NCBI GenBank assembly: GCA_004431415.1
Contig: QPMI01000075.1
Coordinates: forward strand, 1-64,000
Direction: 5' to 3'
From: Cyanophora paradoxa
Lineage: Eukaryota > Glaucocystophyceae > Cyanophorales > Cyanophoraceae
Length of the DNA stretch: 64,000 nucleotides
The stretch's first letter is position 1. Each line of letters opens with the position of its first letter. The position numbers and the translations under genes were made by a program. Of the stretch, positions 53,986 to 64,000 are shown one piece after another. The notes beneath the pieces were generated by a model. That model did not search any database. It was not told where the DNA came from and worked only from the letters and a program-made list of their open reading frames with translations.

Positions 53986-56900
53986 ATGGTGCGCTGGGAC
54001 GCCGCGAGCGGCGCGCTCGTCATGAAGGAGGAGAAGAGGAAGCAATGGCCGGGGGACGAGGTCCAGCGGGCCGGCCCGGACCGCCTCCGCCTCCTCGACC
54101 TCGCCGACAACAAAATCTCGTCCATCCACGGCGCGCCGCCTTCGGTCCCGCCGCGTCGCGTCGCGCGCAGCCGAAAGCTGACAGGGCCCGGGTCGCCGGC
54201 GCGCGGGCGCGCAGGGAAGAGCCTGACGCCGCTCGCGAAGCTGGAGGTGCTGTTCCTCGACGGCAACGGGCTCAAGGCGCTCCCGCCGGAGATCGGGGGC
54301 CTCACCAACCTGCGCACCCTCGGCCTGAACCGGAACAAGTGCGCCGCCCGCCTGCCCTCCGCCCGCCTGCCCCCAACCGAGCGCGCCGCGCGCCGCGCCG
54401 CGCCGCAGGCTCGCGCACATCCCGCCCGAGATCGGCAGCCTCGTCGAGCTGCGGTGCGGCGCGCTGCCTCCGCGGCGCCCCGCCTGCCGGCGCGCCTCAC
54501 GGCGGCGCCGGCGCGGCAGGAAGCTGGGACTGGAGCGGAACGAGCTGACGGCGCTGCCGGCGGCGCTGGGCGCGCTGACGAAGCTAGTGGTGCTCTCGGT
54601 GGCGCACAACCGCCTCGCGGCGCTGCCGCCCGAGCTCGAGTCGCTCTCCCTCCTGGAGGCCCTGGACGCGCGCGAGAACCGCCTCGCGAGCCTCCCGCGG
54701 GGCCTCGGCGCCCTCCCGCACCTCCGCAGGCTCGTCGTGGACGGCAACCCCCTCTCCAAGGCCGACCTGCCCCCCGCCGCCCGCCGCACCAGCGACGCCC
54801 TCCTCGAGTACCTCCGCTCCAGCCGTGCGCCCCGCGCGCGCTCCCGTCCCGCGCCGCTCTCTCTGCTCAGCGAGGCGGGGCGGGCGGCAGAGCGCGTGCT
54901 GGTGCCCAAGGAGGAGAAGTGGAGCCCGGGGGAGGGCTTCCTCAACCTCTCCCAGTCGGGCCTTGAGGCGTGGCCCGCCGACGAGATCGCCGCCGTCGGC
55001 CCCGAGAACATCCGCGAGCTCGACCTCGGCGGCAACCTCATCCGCTCCCTCCCCGGCGCGCCCCGCCCCGATTCGATCTCGCCCCGGATCGCGGCGCTAT
55101 GTGCCCCCCCTGCTGACCGGGGCGCGCGCGTGCACGCGCAGGGCCCGAGCTCGCGAAGCTGGTCAACCTCACCTGGCTGCGCCTCACCCACAACCTGTGC
55201 GCGCTCGCCGCCCGCCCCGCTCCGGCCTCCCCCGCCCCCTCGCGCTGACGCCCTGCAGGCTGACGGAGCTGCCGCCGGAGCTGGGGCGGCTGACGCGGCT
55301 GCGGACGCTCCTGCTGCGCGAGAACAAGCTCTTCAGCCTGCCCCGCGAGGTCGGCTCCCTGGTCAACCTGCGCGAGCTCCGCGTCTCGGGGAACGGCCTG
55401 CGGGCCCTGCCCCCCGAGCTCGGCCGGCTGCCCAGGCTCGAGGTCCTGCACCTGTACCCCAACGAGCTCCTGCGGCTGCCCCCCGGCTGCCACGAGGGCG
55501 ACGCGCCCGAGACCGTCCTCGAGTGCCTCCGCTCCCTCGCCGCCTCGCCCCGTGCGCCGCCCTCCGAGGCTCCGCACCCGCACCCGCCCACCTCTCACCG
55601 CTCGCGCAGAGTCCTCCTCGGGCCCCTTCGGCTCCCGCCTTCTGGTGCGCTCCCCTTCCCTTCCCGGCGCGCAGGCGCCCACCCGCGGATAGCCGCTGAC
55701 GCCGCGCCGGCAGCGCGGGCCGGGGCCGCTGGAGCTCGCCCCGGGGGGCTACCTGAATCTCGAGTGCCGCGGGCTGACCGAGTGGCCGGCGGCGCTGATC
55801 GAGGCGGCGGGGCCCGCCCGCCTCCGCCGCCTCGACCTCGACCGCAACAGCATCGCCGAGATCCCCGGTCCGCCCCCGGCCCCGCCCCGCCCCGCCCCGC
55901 CCCGAGGCCCGTACGCCGTCCGCCGAGCGGGGAGCGCAGGCGCGGCGCTGGCGCGGCTCGCGGGCCTGCAGGAGCTGCACCTGGGGGGCAACCGCCTGCG
56001 CCGCCTGCCCCCGGAGATCGTCTGCCTCCGCTCCCTCCGCACCCTCACCGTCCACGGCAACCTCATCCAGGCGCGCGCGCCCCCGTACCCCTCCCTCTAC
56101 CCCTCTTAAACCCCTTCCCCCCCTTGGCACCCCGCAGGCGCTGCCGCCCGGGCTTGCGCAGCTGCCGCGGCTGGTGTACCTGGCGGCGCTGCCGAACCCG
56201 CTGCAGGAGCTGCCGGCGGCGGCGCGCGCCAGCGACGAGGCGCTCCTCCGCCACCTCCGCCGCCTCGCCGCGCAGCGTGCGCCCCGCGCCCCGCCTGCCC
56301 GCCCTTATGTCTTCGAATTTGCGCCTCCGGGATCCGACAGTGCCCGACGAGCCGAGCGACGAGGCCGCCGCGCCCGCCACGCCGCGCGAGGCCGGTGGCG
56401 CGGAGAAGGAGCAGCCGCCCTCCCCGCGCCGCCGGCGGTCCGCCACCCCGCCGCCCCCGCCGCCCGAGCGCCGAGGCGCGCCCCTCCGACCGGCCCCGTG
56501 CGCGCTGCAGCGGTTCGACGATGCGGCCGAACCCCTCCCGCCCGTCGCGGCGGCCGGGCACGGCGCGGGCGGCCTCATGGCTAGCGCACACGGGCCGTGC
56601 AGCCTGGCGGCGGCCCCTTCGGAGGCGACGGAGGCGGAGACGGAGGCCGAGCTGGGCGCCATCGCCGAGGCCCTCGCCGCGCTGGAGGGGGGCGGGCGGA
56701 GGGGCAGCCCGAGCAGGCGCCGCAAGCCCCACCACCGGAGCCGCTGGAGCCGGAGCCGCAGCTGGCGGCGGCGGCGGGGAAGGCCCCGCCGGAGACGCCG
56801 AGAGCAGCCCCGGAGGCCGCCCCGACGGCGCTGCCGCTGACGCCCCCCGAGTCGGCGCGAATGCCGCCGGCCCCGCCGCTGACCCCGACGCCGGGCGCGG

Positions 56901-58137
56901 GCGCGGGGCCGGCCCGCCCCGCCGGCCTCGCCGCCATGTCCGTCGACGACGTCGCCGTGTGGCTCCAGTGCGCGCCGGCCGCCCCTCCCGCCCCGCCCCG
57001 CCCTGCCGACGGGGCCGGGGCTGCAGGCGGGCGGGCTTCGGGGCGCTGGAGGGGGCCTTCCGCGCGAACTTCGTCTCGGGGCGGGCCCTCCTGCGCCTCG
57101 AGGAGGCCGACCTCGAGCAGCTCGGCCTCGCCGCGCCCCTCGCCCGCAAGAACTTCCGCCTTGAGGCCCGCCCCCTAGGCCTTCGCCCGCGTCGCCCCTC
57201 CCGTCCGACCCTGGGCTTACTTTGCCCGCCTGCCCAGCTGGACGCCCTCAAAGCACAGGCGGAGGAGGCGGAGGCGGCGCCGCGGCCGGGGCACGCGCAC
57301 GCGCCCCCGGGCCTAGGGCTCGCGGGCGCCCCGGCGGGCCCCGGGGCCCTCCGCTACGACGCCTTCATCAGGCGCGTCCCTGGAATCTCGCCCCGCCCGT
57401 CCGACGTCGCTCGCTAAAAAGCGCGCAGCTACGCGCACGCCGACGCGCCGACCGTCCGGCGGTACGTCGAACGGCTTGAGGCCGCCGGCTTCTCCCTCTG
57501 GTGCCGGCCCCGCCCCCGGCCCCGCCCCACCCCGCCCCGGCCCGCCCCGAGCGGGGGGCGCCGCGCGCCGCAGGGTGGACCGGGAGCTCAAGGCCGGCCA
57601 GCAGTGGCTGGAGGTCATCGCGGTGCGCCCCCCCCCCCGCCCGCCCCGCGGCCCGGGCCCCTCGAACAGCCCCCCCTCGACGCGGGGGGTACGCGCAGGA
57701 GGCGATGGTATGCTGCCGGACGTACGTCTGCTTCCTCTCCACCCACTACTTCGCCAGCAAGAACTGCGACGACGAGATGCAGGCGCGCTGAGAGCTAGAC
57801 GGCCCCGCGCGCGGCCTGTCCGAGGCCGACGTCGCGCCGCGCAGTACGCGCACCACAAGCTGCGCATCCCGAAGATCCCCGTCTGGCTCTGCGACCCCGC
57901 CACCCCGGGGCTCAAGATGCGGAGGGCGCGCCACCCCCCGCCCCCCCCCCCCCCCCCCCCCCTCCCTCTTCCCTCCCTCCCCTCCCCTCCCGCGGCCTCT
58001 TGACTGATTGGCGGCGGCAGGACTACGAGGTGATGCTGGCGGGGTTGACACACACGGCGCAGCTGGGCCCCGAGGCGCCCCACGTCGACGCCGCCTGCCG
58101 CGCCCTCGCAGAAGGCCTCCGGTCCGCCCGCCCCTAG
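53986..58137 (+). CDS. LRR(x3 modules)-SAM-TIR protein
   Basis: ATG at 53986 starts MVRWDAASGALVMKEEKRKQ. Three homologous modules follow, each opening with an 'xxWPxxxIxxAGPxxLRxLDL' head (LRLLDLADNKISSIHG; RELDLGGNLIRSLPG; RRLDLDRNSIAEIPG), continuing with LRRs such as LEVLFLDGNGLKALPPEIGG, and closing with a cap like SDALLEYLRSS or SDEALLRHLRRLAA. A Pro/Ala-rich disordered linker (about 56280-56930) precedes a SAM domain (MSVDDVAVWLQCA, FRANFVSGRALLRLEEADLE, LGLAAPLARKNF) and a TIR domain: LRYDAFISYAHADAPTVRRY, LEAAGFSLWC, DRELKAGQQWLEVIA, VCCRTYVCFLSTHYFASKNC with DDEM, YAHHKLRIPKIPVWL. The Glu of CDDEM aligns with the catalytic Glu of SARM1-type TIR NADases (inference). Twelve or more introns use GT or GC donors. 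The stop is at 58135-58137. Likely cytosolic sensing or cell-death signalling; the ligand is unknown. Confidence 0.82.
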
Positions 58138-58864
58138 CCCTGCCAGCCCTGTGCCTCAGGGGCTTGCAATTGCTCGTAGGTCGTTCGGGCTCCCGGGACC
58201 CCGCGCCGCCCCGCACGGTGGCCCACACCACGGACCCGCGGCGACACCATGAAACGATTTGGCGAGGCGATGATTTCACTGACCACGCCCAATATTAATC
58301 ATTGAATAATACACGCCCAATATTAATCATTGAATTGAATTGAGAATGCATCTGAATGTTTGCAATTGTCTCGAATACAAAAGCCAGTAGCTAGCCAATA
58401 GCTAGATACAGTGCCGAATTGCATTTCTAATCGAATCTCAATATTGTCATGTCATGATCATGATGTGCCGGAAGTCTTTTTCTTTTGGAAGTCTTTTCAA
58501 TCTAACAATATTGGCGTCGACGTCAGAGCTACGTTAGGCTACGGTATTTTAATATATAAGATATCGATCATTGCCCGGTTGGGCTTTTGATTTGCAAAAA
58601 ACTAGCTATTCATGCAGTGTTCGCAATTCAAAGCTCCCCAAAGCTGAGCCCACCATCCCGTGTCCCGAGGCTCCCATGACATGCATGGCCGGCCCCACTC
58701 TCTCCGAGGCTCGGCGAGGTTTCGCCAGCGCTCTCGCGCGGCCGCGCGCTGCAGCTGCGCGCGTGAGAAAGCTCAAGAATTGGAGCCGCGGAATAATCAC
58801 TTCTACCTATAGCTGCGTCGGTGCGAAATGGTTTTCCACCTTTACGGACGCCTCAGTCCTAGGC
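58138..58864. other. Convergent intergenic region
   Basis: This AT-richer stretch lies between two genes that end toward each other. It contains a direct repeat of 'cgcccaatattaatcattga' at about 58288 and 58316. No gene is supported; the frame at 58571-58933 is not convincing. Confidence 0.5.
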
Positions 58865-60800
58865 CTATCGGCGGCCATAATATGGGTGCAAATGACGATC
58901 AGCGAAATACTCGTCGACCATGCCCATGCCTAGGCCCTCCAGAAACTCCTCCGTCGAAAGGTCCTCCTCTTCCTCCTCTTCCTCCTCCTCGCTCTTCCCC
59001 CCCGGCCCCCAGAAGGAGACGCGGGCCGAGGGGAGGGCCGCCGCCGCCGCTGCCCGCGCCGCCCCCCGCTCGGCGTAGACGCCGCCCTCGTCCCCGAACC
59101 GGAAGAGGAGCACCCCCCTCGGGTCCACCCGCAGGCGCACCTGCGCCGCTCTCAGAAGAGGGGGGGGGAAGAAGAAGGGGGGTACGGACCTCGGTGGACT
59201 CGATGGCGCAGCCGGCGAAGGCGGAGAGGCGGCCGAGCTCGTCGACGAGCCCCGAGAGGTCCTCCACGGCGTCCTCGCCCACGGAGGGCACGAGGGCGAG
59301 GCGGCGGGGCCGGGCGGCCGCCAGCGCCGCCGCCGCCTCCGCCGCGCGCCCCGGCGCGAGGTCCACCGCCACGTCGAGGGAGATGCGCCCCGGGAAGCTC
59401 TGGCCCAGCGCCGCGAGCTTCGCCAGCAGCTCCGCCGCCGGCGGAACGTCTGCGGGGTACGTCTTAGAAAGGGGCGGGGGGGGGGGAGAGGGGGGTACGC
59501 GCGGGACGCACGGAAGCAGAGCTCGAGGTCGGAGAGGGAGGGGGAGCGCCCGAGGGCCGCCGCGAGGCCGTCGAGGCGCCCCGCGATGCGCCCGGGCTCG
59601 ATGCGGCTCCGGTGGCAGACGTCCAGCGGCCCCAGGCTCCGCAGCGCCGGGCAGGCCCCGAGCGCCGCCAGGTCCTTCCCCTCCACCCCCGGGTGGAGCT
59701 GCCGTAGCTCAAGTTAGAATAGGAAGAAGAAGAGCGGCAGAGGAAACGGACCCCGTAGAAGACGTGCAGGTGCTCGAGGGCGGCGAGGCGCGGCAGGGCG
59801 CGCAGGGCTCGCCCCGAGAGGAGCGCGCGGACCCGGAGCCTGCGGTCGCGCGGGCCGGGGTTAGCTAAGCCGGGCGGGGCGGGGCGGGGCGGGGCGGGGC
59901 GGGGCGGGGCGGAGCGGCGCGCACTCTTTGAGGGTGTGCGGAGCGGTGGCGGAGGATGCGAGGGCCTCGATGAGGGGCGCGGCGTCGCGGGCGGCCTCCA
60001 GGCCCGGGGCGGCCCCCTCGTCGATCTCCAGGCACTCGAGGCTCGGGAAGTGGCGGAGCAGGCCCCAGAAGTCCGCGTGGAGGCGGAAGAAGCTCAGGAG
60101 CATCTCGCCGTCGAGCGTGCCCCTGTACGTGTTCCGTATGGAGAGCCGGCGGAGCGCGCGGCACGCGGCGGGGACCGCGGCCGCGGGCGCGGCCGGCGGG
60201 TCGAAGGAGTGCAGAACGATGGGGACGCATTGCATGCACTCGCGCAGCCTCACGTCGAGGCCTCCGAGGCCGCCGCTGGCCATGGTGCACGCTGAGATGA
60301 GGGATTCGAGGCTGGGGCTCCCGCTGAAGGCGTCCCCATCGCCCTTCGCCTTCAACAGCAGGCGCGTGTTGAGCGAGGCGCCGGGGGCCAGGCGGATCCA
60401 CCGCCTGCCCTCGCCAGCCCCGACCAGGAGCTTGGCGATCCGATCCGCGACGTCGATCTTCGAGCTCGGGCGCCGCCCGACGACCTCCAGCCGCCGCCAG
60501 AGGATCGCCTCGGCCGCGTCGCGCCAGCGGCGACAGACCAGACGGGCTTTCGCCGCCGCCTCTAAGCCAAGGCTCTCGAGGATTCGCGAGATGAGCTCCT
60601 CGGGCAGCCGATCGATCGGCGGCGCGGCAACGTCCGCCTCGAGGGAGCGCTCGCTCGAGCCCCGAGCTGCGCGTGGATGAGCGGTGGCTTGGAAGTGGAG
60701 CGCATGCATATGCACGCGCACTGGGGGGCGATTCCGCGGCCTCTGTCGTCGGGCGGGCTTCCGCCTGCGGGTTCTTCCTCTTACGCCCGGCAACAGGCAT
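58865..60800 (-). CDS. F-box protein with leucine-rich C-terminal region
   Basis: ATG at 60800 (MPVAGRKRKNPQAEARPTTE) is spliced by a GTGCGCGT...GCGCAG intron (about 60733-60672) to RGSSERSLEADVAAPPIDRL and the F-box, LPEELISRILESLGLEAAAK followed by ARLVCRRWRDAAEAILW (about 60620-60495). Leucine-rich repeat-like strands follow (CRALRRLSIRN, FPSLECLEIDEGAA, CPALRSLGPLDVC, SPSLSDLELCF, PRRLALVPSVGEDAVEDLSG) in at least four more exons. The protein ends with an acidic run (KSEEEEEEEEEDLSTEEFLE) and a stop at 58865. F-box/LRR proteins bind Skp1 and select substrates for SCF ubiquitin ligases, which is the likely role here; the target is unknown. The acidic tail is unusual. A tandem 'ggggc' run marks the intron at 59875-59912. 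Confidence 0.75.
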
Positions 60801-61013
60801 CTGCGGCGGAGTCAATGCACGCTAGATCGCTCTAATGCACGCATACGCACTGCGCGTGCGGGAGAGGCCGCGCTCGGCCTCGTTGGGGGGGCTACGTGTT
60901 TCTTCGTTCGCATTCGGAGACGGCAGGCTCGTAGGTAGTGGAGCGGAGCGCAAGAAGACCGGCTCTTCGGGCGTTGCTGCGGCCAGCGAGCTCAGTGCGG
61001 TGAGAGAGCAGAT
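60801..61013. promoter_or_regulatory. Compact bidirectional promoter region
   Basis: Only 213 bp lie between the start codons of the divergent F-box and MFSD12-like genes, so promoter and both 5' UTRs are packed together or shared. No TATA motif was seen. Confidence 0.5.
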
Positions 61014-63677
61014 ATGCCGCCAGCCGGCCGGCAGCGGGGAGTGAACGGAGACAAAGAGGAGCTCCTGGACGTAATCTGCCAGCGCTCCGACGACCCGTCG
61101 TTCTCGGATGGCGCCTCATCGCAGAAGAACTCGAAGCAGGAGCGAATATTATCGCCTATAGTCGAGCACCTGCCGGAGGACGACCGAGAGCCGACCTGGT
61201 TCGTAACCATCATGTATGGAGCGGGCTGCTTCCTGAACGAACTCACGGCGGCGATGTGGTTCTCGTAAGCTCTCTTTCTACAATCTTTGGCGCCCGCCCG
61301 CGCCCGGCAGCTGCGCAACTGACATCAACCGCAGCTATGTACTCTATGCTCTTCAGTTGCAGGGCGTGTCGACCGGCGGAGCCGCGGCGGTGTTGTTAGC
61401 GGGGCAGGTCCGTTTGCTGCTGGCCGCCTTGCGGAGCCTTGCGGGGTCGTTGACCGCTTCCTCAGATTGCCGATGCTGTGGCCATCCCGATTGCGGGACA
61501 GCTGTCCGATATGACGAATCACAAGTGAGATGATTCGCGCGCTAAACGGCCCCCCGACCGATCCGCAACCCCCGCAGGCTCGGCAAGCGGAGACCGTGGC
61601 TGGCAGTGGGCGCGCTCGTACTGTCGCTGGCGTTCATCGCGCTCTTCTCGCCGGCGCCGTGCGTGCCGATCTTCCCGGCCTGCAAGCAGGACAGCGTGGC
61701 GATCGCCTGGTACGTTCTCTGGGCGGTCACCTTCAACTGCGGCTGGGTGCGCGCTCCTTGCCCGCCGCGCCCCGCGCCCGCGCCGACGCCGGGGGGCGGC
61801 TGCTGCAGGCCTCGGTCCAGGTCGCGCACCTCGCGCTGGGCACCGAGCTCTCCTCGAAGCAGACCGTGCAGGTCCGCCCCGCCGCCGCCCCCGCCGCCGC
61901 CCCCGCCCCCGCCGCGGTGCCTGACGGACGGACGGACGGGGCGCGCAGGTCCGCCTGAACAGCGTGCGGTTCGCGTTTGCTGTGGCGGCCCGCCTCACCG
62001 TCTTCGCCATCGCCGCCGTGGTACGCTCCGCCACTCCCCCGCCGCCGCCGCCGCCCTCGCCGCCACCCTCCCGACGCGCGCCCCGCGTCCCCCAGTTCTT
62101 CCAGACGATCGACGGCATGTCCTTCGGCCACTTCCAGGTACCCCACCCACACACCCGCCCGCCCGCCCGTACCCCCCCCCCTCAGGCTTCGTTCGCAGCT
62201 GGTGGCGTACGTCATCGTGGGCCTGGGCGTCGTCGCCGTGGCCCTCTGCGTCGTCTTCGTCAAGGAGCCGGACTTCGCGACGGCAGCCGCCACTCCCCGC
62301 CCGGGCTCCGCCACCCCCACGGCCGCGCCCGGGACGCCCGGGTCGCCCGGGACGCCCGGGGAGGACGGCGCACCGGTGCCGATGTCCTACTGGTTCGGGG
62401 TACGCCTCTTCCACGAGGTCGCCGTCATCTTCACGGCCTCGCGGGTCGTCGTCGTCGTCGTCCAGGTGAGATCAGATTCGATCTCGAGATTAGATCTAGG
62501 TCTTGAAATATTTCATGTCACCCTTTTTCTTGTCACTCACCTCCACAATCACAAACCTTCTATCTCCAGCCTCCAGCTAGACAAGGGTCCCGGGCCTCAC
62601 ACCGGCCCGCCCCGCCCGCCGCGCAGTCCTCGATGCCGTTCTTCGTGGAGCGGACGCTGCACATGGAGAAGACGGCCGTCGCCATGGGGCCCCTCTCCCT
62701 CCAGCTCGCCTGCCTCTTCGGTGCGCGCTTTGATAGCTATCCATCCATCCATCGGGTCCGATCGAGGCTGACTGACGGGCGGGGCCGCGGCAGGCTCCTC
62801 GCTGATGCCGAAGCTGGCCCAGCGCCTGGGCGTCCGCGGCACCTTCCTCGCCGCCTCCCTCGTCTGCATCGCCGCCAGCGCCTGCCTCAAGTGCGTCCGA
62901 TGCGAACGAAGCGCGCGCGCGCGCCCGCCCCGACGCTCGCTCGTTCGACCCTGCGCAGGGCCGTCCCAGCGGGCCCCGCCGCCCCCTCCGTGTACCCCCT
63001 CTTCGTCGTCCTCGGCTTCGGCACCGCGGGCCTCATGGTCCGTACCCCTCCCCGGAGAGCCGCCCCGGGCCGTCCGCCCCGCGCCGAGCCCCGCGGCCCC
63101 CGCCGCAGGTCTGCGCGATGACGTTCGCGTCGACGGTCGTCGGGCCGCACAGCGCCAGCGGCGCCTTCGTCTTCGGTACCCCCCCCTTCTTCCTGCCTCC
63201 TTACGGGCCTCCCTGACTTGGTCCGACCTCGCGGGAAGGCTCGTTCGGGTTCCTGGAGAAGCTGGCGACGGGCCTCGTCATCTTCGTCCTGCAAGTCGCC
63301 GAGGTCTACCACAGCGCCGAGGCGAGCGAGCGAGCCCCGCCTGCATCCCCACCGCCGCTGCGGCTCGCTCAGCTCTCTTCGGACAGGGCTCGGCCATGGC
63401 GATCTCGGTGGTGCCGGCCGTGGCGGGCGCTCTGGCGTTCCTCCTCGTGCTGCAGAGCCCGGCCCTCCGCCGCGGGTCCGCGGCCGACGCCGCCGACGCC
63501 TCAGCCTCCTCCGCCTCGGAGACGGCCAACGGCAAGCCGGCGCCGAGCTCGCCGCGGCCCCTCGCGGCGGCGGCCGCCACGCGCCGCAGCGGCGAGGGCG
63601 ACCGCTCCCCGCAGGCGAACGGGCACCACCACCCCTCCGTGCAGGTCGTACCCCTCTACTCGGGCGAGCCCGTCTAG
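61014..63677 (+). CDS. MFSD12-like major facilitator transporter, 14 exons
   Basis: Proposed exons are 61014-61264, 61335-61407, 61466-61524, 61578-61746, 61809-61871, 61949-62020, 62096-62137, 62199-62465, 62627-62720, 62794-62890, 62959-63037, 63109-63175, 63239-63303 and 63387-63677; frames join across them. The product begins MPPAGRQRGVNGDKEELLDV and carries MFS/GPH-family signatures: TWFVTIMYGAGCFLNELTAA, IADAVAIPIAGQLSDMTNHK with LGKRRPWLAVGALVL (the motif between TM2 and TM3), NCGWASVQVAHLALGTEL, RLNSVRFAFAVAARLTVFAI, LVAYVIVGLGVVAVALCVVF, MPFFVERTLHMEKTAVAMGP and SAMAISVVPAVAGALAFLLV. The 'Q-x-(A/S)HLALxxEL' and 'LxxxRFAFxVxA' blocks match human MFSD12, a lysosome/melanosome cysteine importer. 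About twelve membrane segments are expected; the cytosolic tail is Ser/Ala-rich and ends PLYSGEPV. Substrate and membrane are inferred only. Confidence 0.83.
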
Positions 63678-64000
63678 TCTAGGCTTCTTCTCCCGCTCTC
63701 GGCCTCGCGCTGCTTTTTGTGTTCCCCTTGCGCCTAGCTCCCGCCCCGCTGTTCCGAGTTCTCCCCCCTCCACGCTGTCCCGCGCCTCCACCCTGTAAAT
63801 GCACCCTGGCAACCCCAGCAAAACCCCGGCGGCGTTGGGGAGCGCATGCACCTACCGTAGTACAGGCATATGCACATGCATATGCATATGCATCTGCATG
63901 GCAGACGCGGCCGCGGCTATAGCTGGCGCGCATGATCGCTGGCAGGCCCTGAGGCGTCTAGATCTCTGAACCGCCGAGCTTGAGCCTCGGAGCTCGAGTC
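63678..64000. other. 3' flank of the MFSD12-like gene
   Basis: This is probable 3' UTR and intergenic DNA. A short 'catatgcatatgcat'-type repeat lies at about 63868-63898. No further gene is supported. Confidence 0.5.

Noticed and set aside
58571-58933. 120-codon ORF between the LRR-SAM-TIR and F-box genes
   Set aside because: It overlaps the F-box 3' end on the opposite strand and has no domain or splice support.

Overview
The window is nuclear DNA of a GC-rich, intron-dense single-celled eukaryote. No bacterial operon logic, ribosomal RNA or convincing tRNA was seen. Genes are split into many short exons (often 25-200 nt) by introns of roughly 60-120 nt that mostly end in CAG. Their 5' sites are C-rich (GTGCGCC, GTCCGCC, GTACCCC), and several must be GC-AG to keep the frame. 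This style, with high GC, suggests a microalga; a haptophyte is my best guess, but it is an inference, not a demonstration.

Layout. (1) 1-7.3 kb: a lipocalin gene on + in eight short exons, then a polytopic membrane-protein gene on - with at least ten exons. Neither is visible as one long ORF; both were reconstructed from splice junctions that preserve the frame (the lipocalin also needs a few 1-nt corrections). (2) 7.3-41.5 kb: nested mobile DNA. A minus-strand LINE-type retrotransposon, about 18 kb without its insertions, carries a proline-rich, membrane-segment-containing ORF1, an APE-type endonuclease, a reverse transcriptase, an RNase H, a possible Ulp1-like protease and C-terminal zinc fingers. 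Its ORF1 contains an in-frame array of 126-bp (42-codon) repeats. That array is split by a 15,062-bp foldback-type element (20586-35647) with inverted arms of about 2.9 kb, a 6-bp GCGCTG target duplication and a core of about ten copies of a ~700-bp satellite. A second 0.92-kb insertion with a 15-bp target duplication lies beside it. (3) 41.9-53.4 kb: a full-length ABCB/P-glycoprotein-type ABC transporter gene on -, with large repeat-filled introns. (4) 54.0-58.1 kb: a + strand gene with three LRR modules, a SAM domain and a TIR domain. (5) 58.9-60.8 kb: an F-box/leucine-rich gene on -. (6) 61.0-63.7 kb: a 14-exon MFSD12-like major facilitator transporter on +.

The ABC and LRR-SAM-TIR genes are divergent across about 0.63 kb. 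The F-box and transporter genes are divergent across only about 0.21 kb. The LRR-SAM-TIR and F-box genes converge. There is no evidence that the host genes form one pathway. Many reading frames break at G or C homopolymers, both in the mobile DNA and in otherwise convincing host exons, so some frameshifts may be consensus errors rather than true decay.
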